The notes under the pieces were generated by a model. It made no database searches. It was not told where the DNA came from and saw only the letters and a list, made by a program, of their open reading frames with translations. From contig NZ_JARWAC010000004.1 in NCBI RefSeq assembly GCF_029846175.1, forward strand, positions 1 to 64,000: 64,000 nt of DNA. The letters run 5' to 3'. The DNA comes from Sphaerisporangium sp. TRM90804. Its GTDB lineage: Bacteria > Actinomycetota > Actinomycetes > Streptosporangiales > Streptosporangiaceae. Positions 1-9,100 of the stretch are shown piece by piece (within the stretch, counting starts at the first letter, position 1; the number at the start of each line of letters is the position of its first letter). The position numbers and the translations under genes are program-made.

Positions 1-203
1 TGGTGCTGCCGCTCACCCGCGCCGCGATCGCCGTCGGCGCCGACGGCGTCATCATCGACGTCCACCCCCAGCCCGAGCAGGCCCTGTGCGACGGCCCGCA
101 GGCCCTGGTGGACGGCGACCTGGAGGAGCTGGCGAACGTCCTGCGGGCCTTCGCGCCGCTGACCGGCCGCACCCTGGCGACCACGCTGACCCCGGTCGCC
201 TGA
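1..203 (+). CDS. 3-deoxy-7-phosphoheptulonate (DAHP) synthase, C-terminal end only
   Basis: Only the last 66 residues or so lie in the window, in the frame that starts at base 3; the gene begins before base 1. The enzyme condenses phosphoenolpyruvate with erythrose 4-phosphate, the first step of the shikimate pathway, in the cytoplasm. The family mark is the final strand-loop of the TIM barrel, VHPQPEQALCDGPQAL, which matches the VHP...SDG segment of the type I (AroG-beta/KDO8P-synthase-like) class and carries metal ligands there. The residue just before VHP is Asp where I recall Glu in characterised members; that would be a conservative change at a metal ligand. A strong hairpin follows the stop, so this appears to be the last gene of its transcript. 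Confidence 0.8.
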   Translation, partial: VLPLTRAAIAVGADGVIIDVHPQPEQALCDGPQALVDGDLEELANVLRAFAPLTGRTLATTLTPVA

Positions 204-242
204 CCCGAGCCGCGCTTCCGGCTCCCGGACGGCACAGCGCCG

Positions 243-270
243 GGCCCCCGCGCCCACTCGCGCGGGGGCC
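243..270 (+). terminator. hairpin terminator behind the DAHP synthase gene
   Basis: An 11-bp perfect stem (GGCCCCCGCGC / GCGCGGGGGCC) with a 6-base loop begins 40 bases after the stop codon. There is no T-run after it, as is common in high-GC actinobacteria. It also lies downstream of the leftward Nudix gene and could serve both directions. Confidence 0.6.
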
Positions 271-381
271 GCGCGGCCGACGTGGACGGCGCCCTCGGGC
301 CTCCCGCGCCCAGGGCCGCCCGTTCCGGCGGTGGCGCGGGCCGCCACCGCCGAACCCGCGCCATGTGCGGGCCGCCTCCGG

Positions 382-837
382 TCAGCGCTCGCCGGCTCCG
401 GCGACCAGGCGGCGGTGGTACTCCTGCGTGCCCTCCGGGAGGGCGTCCGGGGGGAACCAGCGCGCCTGGAGGATCTCGAAGGCGTCGACCTCCAGCGTGC
501 CGCCGGTGACCTCGGCCTCGTAGGCGACCTCCACCCGGAGCCGGTAACCGCTCCTGAGGCCGGCCAGGCCGTGGACGCGGACCTCCAGGCCGGTCTCCTC
601 GCGGACCTCCCGCGCGACCGTCTCACGCAGGGTCTCGCCCCGCTTGGCGTAGCCGCCGGGCAGGCCCCACCTGCGGCCCTCGGGCCAGAAACGGTGCTCA
701 AGGAGCAGGACGCCGCCCTCGGCGTCGCGGACCACGCCGGTCACCCCGACCATGAACGTCGCGTTCCGGAGCCGGACGACCCGCCACTGCAGCGGGCCCT
801 CGATCATGCGCCAGAGCCGCGCCAGCAGTGTTCTCAA
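382..837 (-). CDS. Nudix hydrolase
   Basis: A 151-residue cytoplasmic Nudix-fold hydrolase that would cleave a nucleoside-diphosphate-linked substrate; the substrate cannot be read from the sequence. The Nudix box is complete: GGYAKRGETLRETVAREV followed at once by REETGLEV, giving the G-x5-E-x7-REUxEExGU pattern with the metal-binding glutamates. The N-terminal 25 residues are an amphipathic, Arg-rich helix. It lies 46 bases downstream of thiI on the same strand and is probably co-transcribed with it. Length is normal for the family. Confidence 0.85.
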   Translation of the reverse strand: MRTLLARLWRMIEGPLQWRVVRLRNATFMVGVTGVVRDAEGGVLLLEHRFWPEGRRWGLPGGYAKRGETLRETVAREVREETGLEVRVHGLAGLRSGYRLRVEVAYEAEVTGGTLEVDAFEILQARWFPPDALPEGTQEYHRRLVAGAGER

Positions 838-883
838 CGGTGCCTCGCCGATCGTGTTCGCCGGACGACTCGCGTGGGCGGCC

Positions 884-2095
884 TCAGGACTCGATGGTGT
901 AGTGCTGGATGGAGTCGGCGAGCTGGACGGCGAGCTCCTCGGCGTCCAGGCGCTTCTCGATCTGGCGCAGGTCGGCGATCTTGGCGCGGGTCTCGGCCCG
1001 GCGCGGGGTGAGCAGGGTGCAGCAGTCCTCGTCGGGCAGCTCGGAGATCTCCAGGGTGCCGATGCGCCGCGCCTCGGCCATGATCTCGGTCTTGTCCATG
1101 CCGATCAGCGGCCGCAGGATCGGCAGGGTGACGGCGTCGTCGAGCGCGGTGATGTTCTGCAGGGTCTGGGAGGAGACCTGGCCGAGGGAGTCGCCGGTGA
1201 CCAGCACGCGGCGGCGCATGCGGTGGGCGACCTCCTCCGCGGTCTTGAGCATCAGGCGGCGCTGGGCGACCACCTGCAGGCGGTCGGCGCCGGAGGTCTT
1301 GAGCGACTGCTGGGCCTTGCCGAACGGCACCACGAACAGCCGGCCCTGCGGCTGGAAGCGGTTCAGCGCCCGCACCAGGGCGTACGCCTTGTAGATCGAC
1401 TCGGACGTGGTGAACGGGATGCCCGAGAAGTGCAGGAAGTCGACCTGGAGGCCGCGGCGGATCATGCGGTAGGCCGCCACAGGCGAGTCGATGCCGCCGG
1501 ACATGAGCACCAGGCCGCGCCCGCTGGTGCCTACGGGCAGGCCGCCCTGGCCGGGCAGGCCGTCGGTGAAGACGAAGACCTCGTCCCTGTCGACCTCGAT
1601 GTGCACGGTCAGCTCGGGGTTCTTCAGCCGCACCGGCAGGCCGTACTTGTCGTTGATCTCCCCGCCGACCATGCGGTCGAGCTCGTTGGAGCGCAGCGGG
1701 AACCGCTTGTCGCGGCGGCGGGAGCGGACCGCGAACGTCGCGCGGCGCTCGACCTCGGGACGCCCGGCGACCAGCTCCAGCGCGGCGGCGGTGACGGCGT
1801 CGGGGTCCTTGGCGACCCGCCAGGCGCGGTGGACCCACACCAGGCCGACCACGTCGGTGAGGCGGCGGGCGACGGCCTCGGCGACCTCGACCGTGGTGCC
1901 CTCGGGCAGCAGCACGGCGATGACGCCGTGGCGCTGCCGGACGTCCGCCTTCAGGTCGAAGTCCTTGAGCGCGTGCCGGATGTTGGCCTGCAGGCGCCGC
2001 TCGAACACTTCGCGGTTCTTGCCCTTGAGCACGACCTCGCCGAGTTTGAGCAGCACGCAGGGCTCGCCCAGAGCTGACGGGGGCACGACGGACAT
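884..2095 (-). CDS. thiI: tRNA 4-thiouridine synthetase ThiI, without rhodanese domain
   Basis: A 403-residue ThiI-type protein. It adenylates U8 of tRNA for conversion to 4-thiouridine and in some organisms also supplies sulfur for the thiamine thiazole. The order is an N-terminal ferredoxin-like region, a THUMP domain (about residues 60-165) and a PP-loop pyrophosphatase domain with the motif SGGIDSP at residues 199-205. The C-terminal rhodanese domain of the E. coli enzyme is absent, as in many Gram-positive and archaeal members. The Cys pair in PDEDCC near the C-terminus is the visible candidate for sulfur handling. It is transcribed leftwards, downstream of the phosphofructokinase but behind its own hairpin, so a separate promoter is likely. 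Confidence 0.92.
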   Translation of the reverse strand: MSVVPPSALGEPCVLLKLGEVVLKGKNREVFERRLQANIRHALKDFDLKADVRQRHGVIAVLLPEGTTVEVAEAVARRLTDVVGLVWVHRAWRVAKDPDAVTAAALELVAGRPEVERRATFAVRSRRRDKRFPLRSNELDRMVGGEINDKYGLPVRLKNPELTVHIEVDRDEVFVFTDGLPGQGGLPVGTSGRGLVLMSGGIDSPVAAYRMIRRGLQVDFLHFSGIPFTTSESIYKAYALVRALNRFQPQGRLFVVPFGKAQQSLKTSGADRLQVVAQRRLMLKTAEEVAHRMRRRVLVTGDSLGQVSSQTLQNITALDDAVTLPILRPLIGMDKTEIMAEARRIGTLEISELPDEDCCTLLTPRRAETRAKIADLRQIEKRLDAEELAVQLADSIQHYTIES

Positions 2096-2241
2096 GGGGT
2101 TGCCTCCGGGCGGTGGGAAACGGGCGGGGCCGCGCTCGGAACTCGGATCCGGTGCTCGGCACCCATCAATTTATCCCGGATGAGCAGATGCCGGATCCCT
2201 ACCGGCCCGGCACACCACCGTGCGGCCGTACACGGCCGCGG

Positions 2242-2266
2242 CGCCCCGCCCGCCGCGGGCGGGGCG
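2242..2266 (-). terminator. hairpin terminator behind the phosphofructokinase gene
   Basis: A 10-bp perfect stem, CGCCCCGCCC / GGGCGGGGCG, with a 5-base loop. It lies about 80 bases past the phosphofructokinase stop and before the thiI start, so it should separate the two leftward transcripts. Confidence 0.5.
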
Positions 2267-2347
2267 GAGCGCCGATCGTGCGGACGCGGAGAGCCGCTTG
2301 GGCCGGCACGGGCGCCGAGCGGGGTACGCCGGCGCCCGCGGGGCCGG

Positions 2348-3373
2348 TCAGCCGAAGAAGACCTCGGACTCCTTGTAGCGGGACTCCGGCACGGTCTTCA
2401 GCTCGGAGGTGGCGGCGTCCAGGCCGACGCGGACGATGTCGGTGCCGCGCAGCGCGACCATCTTGCCGAAGTCGCCGTCGTGCACGGCGTCGATCGCCTG
2501 GAGGCCGAATCGGGTGGCCAGCACGCGGTCGAACGCGCTCGGGGTGCCGCCGCGCTGGATGTGGCCCAGCACGGTGGTGCGGGCCTCCTTGCCGGTGCGC
2601 TTCTCGATCTCGTGGGCGAGGTGCTCGCCGATGCCGCCGAGGCGGACGTGGCCGAAGGCGTCGAGCTCGCCGGCCTGCAGGGCCATCTGGCCCTCGATCG
2701 GGTGCGCGCCCTCGGCGACCACGATGATCGGCGAGTAGCGGATCTTGAACCGGCTCTCGACGTACTCGCACACGCGGTCGATGTCGAAGGGCTTCTCGGG
2801 GATGAGGATGACGTTGGCGCCGCCCGCCATGCCCGCGTGCAGCGCGATCCAGCCGGCGTGACGGCCCATGACCTCGCAGATCAGCGCGCGGTGGTGGGAC
2901 TCGGCGGTGGTGTGCAGCCGGTCGATCGCCTCGGTGGCGATGTTGACGGCGGTGTCGAAGCCGAAGGTGTAGTCGGTGGCGTTCAGGTCGTTGTCGATCG
3001 TCTTGGGGACGCCGACGACCTTGACGTCGAGCTCGGAGAGCTGCTTGGCGACGCCCAGGGTGTCCTCGCCGCCGATCGCGATGAGCGCGTCGACCCCGCC
3101 CTCGGCGAGGTTCTTCTTGATGCGGTCGACGCCGCCCTCGATCTTCATCGGGTTGGTCCGCGAGGAGCCGAGGATGGTGCCGCCGCGCGGGAGGATGCCG
3201 CGTACGGTCGAGACCTCCAGCGGCATCGTGTCGCCCTCGAGCGGGCCGCGCCAGCCGTCGCGGAAGCCGACGAACTCGTGGCCGTAGACGCCGACGCCCT
3301 TGCGGACGACGGCGCGGATCACCGCGTTGAGGCCGGGGCAGTCTCCGCCCCCTGTCAGTACTCCGATACGCAT
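2348..3373 (-). CDS. pfp: 6-phosphofructokinase, pyrophosphate-dependent type by active-site residues
   Basis: A 341-residue PfkA-family enzyme that phosphorylates fructose 6-phosphate to the 1,6-bisphosphate in glycolysis. The N-terminal loop VLTGGGDCPGLNAVIR, the catalytic TIDND motif and MGRHAGW are present. Residue 104 is Asp (in GGEDT) and residue 124 is Lys (in PKTIDND). ATP-dependent enzymes have Gly at both positions, while Asp104 with Lys124 is the known signature of PPi-dependent enzymes such as that of Amycolatopsis methanolica. I infer that it is PPi-dependent and reversible, but only an assay would settle this. A DasR-like operator lies about 122 bases upstream of the start, and a hairpin terminator follows the gene. 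Confidence 0.9.
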   Translation of the reverse strand: MRIGVLTGGGDCPGLNAVIRAVVRKGVGVYGHEFVGFRDGWRGPLEGDTMPLEVSTVRGILPRGGTILGSSRTNPMKIEGGVDRIKKNLAEGGVDALIAIGGEDTLGVAKQLSELDVKVVGVPKTIDNDLNATDYTFGFDTAVNIATEAIDRLHTTAESHHRALICEVMGRHAGWIALHAGMAGGANVILIPEKPFDIDRVCEYVESRFKIRYSPIIVVAEGAHPIEGQMALQAGELDAFGHVRLGGIGEHLAHEIEKRTGKEARTTVLGHIQRGGTPSAFDRVLATRFGLQAIDAVHDGDFGKMVALRGTDIVRVGLDAATSELKTVPESRYKESEVFFG

Positions 3374-3494
3374 GCCGGGTCCCTCCCGATGGGGTCAAAG
3401 TCAGACTACGTCGAGCTCCACGGCCGCCGGAAACCGATACCGGCATACCTGCATGTGAGCCGCCAACGCATGGCATTGTGCCCGAGCCGCCAAC

Positions 3495-3510
3495 ATTGGT
3501 CTAGACCAAC
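3495..3510. promoter_or_regulatory. DasR-responsive element (dre-like palindrome)
   Basis: TTGGTCTAGACCAA (3496-3509) is a perfect 14-bp palindrome. Its core TGGTCTAGACCA equals the core of the dre site bound by DasR, the GntR-family regulator of N-acetylglucosamine use in actinomycetes. It lies about 122 bases upstream of the leftward phosphofructokinase gene, the only gene starting nearby. The flanking bases differ slightly from the usual A(C/G)TGG...CCA(C/G)T form. Confidence 0.75.
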
Positions 3511-3610
3511 GTGTGAGAAGCCGTCCGCGGTCTCGGCACGCCGATGAATCCTAGCCGCTGCCCGCCGCCCGCCCGCCGTCCGGGCACCGCGGCCGGACGC
3601 GCGGGGGCGC

Positions 3611-3770
3611 GGGTCGGTCGGGCGGCGCGGGGACACCGGAGGGGCCGCCCGCCGGGGCCCGGGTCAGGCGGGCAGCGCCAGGACACCGGAGAGCCGCCCG
3701 CCGGGGCGCGCGTCAACCGGGCGTCAGGCGGGCGGCGCCAGGACGCAGGAGGGGCTGCCGACCTCGAACG
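3611..3770. repeat. 50/60-bp imperfect tandem repeat including the 3' end of the lactonase gene
   Basis: Three head-to-tail copies start at 3611, 3661 and 3721. Landmarks repeat in the same order: GGGTC(G/A)G(T/G)CG, GGACACCGGA (3631, 3681; GGACGCAGGA at 3741) and the CCGCCCGCCGGGGC block. The third copy holds the last codons and stop of the lactonase-like gene, so its 3' end seems to have been duplicated outwards. The rest of the 350-base gene-free stretch 3374-3723 holds the dre-like site and otherwise nothing I recognise. Confidence 0.7.
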
Positions 3771-4731
3771 TCTCCGCCACCGGCCCCGGGACGCCGTCGA
3801 GAAGGGGCAGGGCGGCGACCGTGCCGGAGCGCTGGCCCGCGACGTACAGGTAGCCGTCCACGAGCGCGAAGTGCCGGGGCCAGGCCACGCCCGCGGAGAC
3901 CTCGGCGACCAGGGTGAGCCCGGCGGCGCCGCCGGGCTCGAAGACGCCGATCGTGTCGGGGCCGCGGTTGGCGACGTAGAGGTGGCGGCCGTCGGCGGAG
4001 AACTCGAGGTGGGACGCCAGGTTCGGGCCGGGGGCCCCGCTCGCCGCCACGTGGCCGATCTCGTGCCACCGCTCGTCGTACACCCTGACCGTGCCGTCCA
4101 GCTCGCAGGCGAGGTGCCAGCGGCCGTCGCGGCGGGCCAGGTGGCGGGGGCCGCAGCCCGGCGTCAGCCGCACCGGGCCGCCGGGGTGCGGGGCGGGCTC
4201 GGGGCCGAGGGTGTAGCGGCGGATCTCGTCGGCGCCGAGGTCGGTGAGGTACAGCACGCCGTCGGGGCCGAAGGTGGCCTGGTGGGCGTGCGGCCCGGCC
4301 TGCCGTTCGGCGTCGGGCCCCCGGCCGCCGCCGGGGAACACGAGCGGCGGGCCGTCGAACAGCCCCTCCTCGTCGAGCCGGAAGAGCGCGAGCACGCCGT
4401 CGCCGTAGTTGGCCGCCGCGAGCCAGGAGCCGTCCGGCGCGACCGCCACGTGGCAGGGGTGGGACCCGCCGCTGGACCGCTCGGCGAGCGGGCGGGGGCC
4501 GCCGGGATCGGCCGAGAAGGCGGCGACGCGGCCGGCCTCCTCCTCCAGGGCCGCGTACAGCACCGGGAGCCGGGGGTGCAGGGCCAGGAAGGACGGCCCG
4601 GGGGCGGGCGTCTGGGCGACGGTCTTGAGCACCCCGCCGCCGTCCCTGCGGGCGACGGTCAGCCCGGGGCCCGTTCCGCCGGTGCCGGAGGTGTACCCGC
4701 CTATGTAAAGCACGTCGAGGCCCGCAGTCAT
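3724..4731 (-). CDS. beta-propeller lactonase-like protein (6-phosphogluconolactonase family)
   Basis: A 335-residue protein built almost wholly of about seven beta-propeller blades, seen as recurring segments such as LYIGGYTSG near the start, HPCHVAVAPDGSWLAAANYG, and HLEFSADGRHLYVANRGPD. This is the YbhE/Pgl-type seven-bladed lactonase family, whose known members open 6-phosphogluconolactone; many members have no tested function. The start is the ATG at 4731. A longer reading frame to 4935 would overlap the divergent MarR gene and its operators and is unlikely. It is divergent from the MarR-acetyltransferase gene with 169 bases between them, so the palindromes there could control both. Confidence 0.75.
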   Translation of the reverse strand: MTAGLDVLYIGGYTSGTGGTGPGLTVARRDGGGVLKTVAQTPAPGPSFLALHPRLPVLYAALEEEAGRVAAFSADPGGPRPLAERSSGGSHPCHVAVAPDGSWLAAANYGDGVLALFRLDEEGLFDGPPLVFPGGGRGPDAERQAGPHAHQATFGPDGVLYLTDLGADEIRRYTLGPEPAPHPGGPVRLTPGCGPRHLARRDGRWHLACELDGTVRVYDERWHEIGHVAASGAPGPNLASHLEFSADGRHLYVANRGPDTIGVFEPGGAAGLTLVAEVSAGVAWPRHFALVDGYLYVAGQRSGTVAALPLLDGVPGPVAETFEVGSPSCVLAPPA

Positions 4732-4864
4732 GTGATCGAGAATAGCGCCGCCCCCGCGAGCGGAATCCTGCCGCGCCGAGTCTCGGACGCCGGGGCCTCC
4801 GGCGGCGCGCCCCCGGCGGACGTGGGCCTCGCCGAGGGTCTGGATGCCGGGCACGCGCATATGC

Positions 4865-4889
4865 TTGACTGAGTCAACTGATCTGTTGA
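4865..4889. promoter_or_regulatory. overlapping palindromes, probable MarR operator
   Basis: TTGACTGAGTCAA (4865-4877) is a perfect 13-bp palindrome. It overlaps a second inverted repeat, TCAAC-N6-GTTGA (4874-4889). Both sit just upstream of the MarR-GNAT start at 4901 and between two divergent genes, the usual place for a MarR autoregulatory operator. The assignment to this regulator is by position only. Confidence 0.6.
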
Positions 4890-4900
4890 TTGGAGCAACG

Positions 4901-5812
4901 ATGGACGAGCAGATCGCGGGCGTCCGCGCGTTCAACCGCTTCTACACGCGTGTCATCGGCGTGCTCGGCGCCGGCATGCACAACACCCCGTACTCGCTCA
5001 CCGAGGCCAGAGTGCTGTTCGAGCTGTACGGGCGCGAGGAGGCCGAGACGGGAGAGCTGCGCGGGCCGCTCGGCCTGGACGCCGGCTATCTCAGCAGGAT
5101 GCTGACCCGCTTCGAGACCGCCGGGCTCGTCACCCGCGAGCGCTCGGCCGCCGACGCCCGCCGCCAGGTCGTCCGCCTCACCGAGGAGGGCCGGGCCGTC
5201 TACCAGACGCTCGACAAGGCATCGGCCTCGGCGGTGCGCGAGCTGCTCGACCCGCTGACCGAGGAGCGGCGGCGCCGCCTGCTGTCGTCCATGGCCGCCG
5301 TCCAGCGCGCCCTGGACCCCGCCGCCCCGCCGGAGTCGTACGTGATCCGCCCGCTGCGCGCCGGGGACCTGGGCTGGGTGGTGCACCGCCACGGCGTCCT
5401 GTACGGCCGGGAGCAGGGCTGGGACGAGACGTTCGAGGCGCTGACCGCGCGCATCGTCGCCGACTACGCCGACGGCCGCGACCCCAGGCGCGAGACCGCG
5501 TGGATCGCCGAGGTGGACGGCGAGCCCGTCGGCTCGGTCTTCTGCGTCCGCAGGGACGACCGCACCGCCCAGCTCCGGCTGCTCCTGGTCGAGCCGTCCG
5601 CGCGCGGCATGGGCCTGGGCGGGCGCCTGGTGGAGGAGTGCCTGACGTTCGCCCGCGCCGCCGGATACGAGCGCATCGTCCTGATGACGATCGCGGTCCT
5701 GGCCGCCGCCCGTCGCATCTACGAGCGCTCCGGCTTCCACCTCGACGAGGAGCACACCGAGCGGGCCTACGGCACCGAGGTCACCCACCAGACCTGGAGC
5801 CGCGACCTGTGA
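4901..5812 (+). CDS. MarR-family regulator fused to a GNAT acetyltransferase
   Basis: A 303-residue fusion. Residues 1-145 are a winged-helix MarR domain: the recognition part is LGLDAGYLSRMLTRFETAGL, followed by the wing region with DARRQVVRLTEEG. Residues 150-300 are a GNAT fold, with the acetyl-CoA loop in EPSARGMGLGGRLVEE and the C-terminal helix ending IYERSGFHLDEE. The MarR part would bind DNA, while the GNAT part would acetylate a small molecule or protein that cannot be named. The start is ATG 4901, preceded by GGAG; a frame open from 4844 would run through the operator. Such fusions are widespread in actinobacteria. Confidence 0.88.
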   Translation: MDEQIAGVRAFNRFYTRVIGVLGAGMHNTPYSLTEARVLFELYGREEAETGELRGPLGLDAGYLSRMLTRFETAGLVTRERSAADARRQVVRLTEEGRAVYQTLDKASASAVRELLDPLTEERRRRLLSSMAAVQRALDPAAPPESYVIRPLRAGDLGWVVHRHGVLYGREQGWDETFEALTARIVADYADGRDPRRETAWIAEVDGEPVGSVFCVRRDDRTAQLRLLLVEPSARGMGLGGRLVEECLTFARAAGYERIVLMTIAVLAAARRIYERSGFHLDEEHTERAYGTEVTHQTWSRDL

Positions 5813-6105
5813 CCGCCGGCGGGCCGTGACGCCCTGAGCCGCCGGGGCCGTCCGCCAGGCTGATGCGGCGAGGCCGGCGGGCCGTGACGCCCGGGCCGTC
5901 CACCCGGCCGATACGGCGAGCCTGCCGGGCCGCCGCGCCCCGGGCCGCGGCGCGGGTGCGCAAACCGCGGGCAAAGATCCGGCCGGGCGCGCTCGTGCCT
6001 GGCGGAGCGGCGATCGGGGCTCTGGCAGCATCGGCGGTGCGCCTACCACGCGGCCGTGCGGATCCCGGGGCGACGAGCCCGCCCCCCGGCCATGGGAGAC
6101 CGCCA

Positions 6106-9100
6106 ATGACGTCGATGATCGTGTCCGCGCCGCCCGCCCCGACGATCAGGACCCGCAGGGCCCTGGTCTTCCTCGACCGCGACGACGGCGCCGAGCGCCG
6201 CGGGGCCGCGCGGCCGGGGACCGGGGCCGACCGCCGGCTCGTGCACGCCCTCTCCTCCGAGGGGTACGCCGTGGAGACCGCCGAGGGCGACGCCGGCGAC
6301 CACCGCCGGGTCGCCTCCTTCCTGGACGCCGTCCAGCCCGGCGACCTGCTGCTGATCCGCTGGTCCACCGAGTCGGGGTGGGGGCGGCGCGAGTTCGGCG
6401 CGCTGATGAGCGAGTTCGCCCGCCGCGTCGAGCGCTCGGACGGCGCCGCGCTGCTGCTCGTGGTCGACTTCGGCTGGCTGGTGACGGCCAACCCCGACGG
6501 GCCGCACGAGGGGCTGGGCAGGCTGCGGGTCAGGGGCGAGCCGGTCGCGGCCGCCGCCGCGCTGACGACCAGCGCCACCATGCCCGGCGAGCGCCCCGGG
6601 GGCGCGGTGTCGCTGACCGCGATCCTGGCCGACGGCATCCTGTCGGGCGAGGCCGACCTGGACCGGGACGGCACCGTCTCGGTCGGCGACCTGTTCCGGT
6701 ACGCCGAGGAGCGCTGCGCGGAGATCGGCGCCGACCGCCGGCCCTACCTGCTCACCTACGGGGAGGGCGAGCTGATCGGCGTCGCCGCCACGCGCGGCCC
6801 GGCGCGCGACCTCGGCCCCGCCTTCGGCACCGCACTGGCGCGGCTGGCCGTCCTGGGCGACACGGTCCCGCCCGCCTCCGCCGCCGAGCTGGTCGGCAGG
6901 GTCTACGAGGTCCATCTCAGCGAGGACGCCCGCCAGCTCCTGCGCCGCGCGGCCCTGCTCGCCGAGGACGAGCCCCTCACCCCCGAGCTGGCCCGCCTGC
7001 TGGCCGAGGAGGAACCCCCCGCCCCCGACCCGGACGCACGACGTCCCGAAGGGACCCGGCCGGAGCCCGGCCGCCGTCACCCGGGGCAGGCCCCGCCCGA
7101 CTCGGACGGACGACGTCCCGCAGGAGACCCGCCCGAGCCGGCCCGCCGGGGCCCGGCCGGGCCGGGCAGGAGGGTCCCGGCACAGGGGGCGGCGCGAGGG
7201 CGGGCCGGGCTCGACGAGGGCGGGACGGCGGGCGGCGCGGAGCCGGGCGCGCCCGGAGCGCGGGGCGGCGCGGAGCGGGCGCTGCTCGAACTGGCCGACT
7301 GGGGCCTGCTAGGGCGGGGCACGCCGTTCGCCGACCCCGCGGTCCGCCGGGAGGCCGCCCGGCGGCTGGAGCCCGAGGAGCAGGCGCAGGTCTCGGCGGC
7401 GCTGCGGCGCCGGCGGGCCGCGCGCCGCGCGGTGCGGCCCCGGGCCCGGCTGACCGGCGACCGGTGGACCACCCACGACCAGCTCGGGCACCGCGTGCAC
7501 GCCGAGGCGGTCGCCGCGTTCATCCGGCACCCCGACACCCGGCCGCCGCTGACGATCGGGATCAAGGGGCCGTGGGGCGCGGGCAAGACGTCCCTGATGC
7601 GCATGGTCCAGGACCTGCTGGACCCGGGCGCCGCCGAGGACCGGCCCGCCGAGATCCACCTGGCCCGGCTGCCGCGCGGCACGGCCAGGCTGACCAACGC
7701 GCAGCTCCTGGCCGAGGTGGGGGCGGCCGGCGACCGGCACGGCGCCGAGCGGGCCGTCCCCGGCGAGCTGCCGATGCGCGACGGCGACTGGCGGCCGACC
7801 GTCTGGTTCAACCCGTGGATGTACCAGAACGGCGAGCAGGTGTGGGCGGGGCTGGCCCACGAGATCATCAGCCAGGTCACCGGCCGCCTCCCGCGCGGCG
7901 AGCGCGAGCGCTTCTGGCTCACGCTCAACCTGTCGCGCGTGGACCGCGAGGCGGTGCGCCGCCGGGCCTACCGGCTGGCCGCGACGCGACTGCTGCCGGT
8001 GGCCCTCGGCTTCCTCGCGGCCCTGCTCGTCACGGCGGTGCTGGCGTCGGCCGCCCTGGTGCCCGCGATCGCCTCGGTGCTGCGCGGCGCCGCCGCGGCG
8101 ATCGGGTCGGGCGGCACGCTGCTCATGCTGGGCGCCGCGGCCGTGCGGCTGACGCGGTTCCTGCGCGAGTCGGCCGACACCGCCTTCGGCAGGCTGGTGC
8201 GCCAGCCGGACCTGCTCGGGCCGGCGCCCGGCCTGGCGGGCGACCTGACGCCCGACCCCGGCTACCGGGCCAAGACGGGGTTCCTGCACCTGGTGCAGAC
8301 CGACATGCGCCGGGTGCTGGGCATGGTGGCCACCGTGGAGCGTCCGCTGGTGGTCTTCGTCGACGACCTGGACCGGTGCTCGCCGGGCACGGTGGCGCAG
8401 GTGATCGAGGCGGTCAACCTGTTCCTGGCCGGGGAGTTCCCCAACTGCGTGTTCGTGCTGGCGATGGAGCCGGAGGTGGTCGCGGCGCACGTGGAGGTGG
8501 CCTACGCCGACCTCGCCCGCTCACTGCCGGTCCCGGCCGAGGACCGCTCGGGCCTGGGGTGGCGGTTCCTGGAGAAGATCGTGCAGCTTCCGCTGAGCGT
8601 CCCGTTGCTGGACGACGCCGACCGGGTGCCCGCGTTCCTGCGAACGCTGCTCGGCGTCCCGTCCGCACCGCCCGGCACGCCGGAACCGGCCGCGCCTGCG
8701 GCCTCGGTGCCCGATCCCGGCCTGGTGGACCGCATGGAGGCCGCGATCAGGGCCCTGTCCCCCACGGCCGACGATCTGGACGCCGTCGCCCGCCGGGTCC
8801 AGGCCGACGCCCTGGAACGGCCCGCGCCACGGGCCCGGGCGGAGACAGGGGACGGCCCCGGGCCGCGACTGCGGGCGAACGGACGGCCCGCGCCGCGCAT
8901 CCGAACGAAAGCGGCGGAAGGGCCCGCGCTGCGGATCCCCCTGGACGCCGCGGGACGGCCCGTGCCGCGGCTCCGGGCGAGGGCCATGGCGGGGCCCGCG
9001 CGGTGGATGCCGGCGAACACCCCGGGTCGGCCCGCGTCACGGGCGGACGGCGGCGGCCGGGACGCCTGGACGCACGGCGGACCGGCCGAGGACCGCGGCC

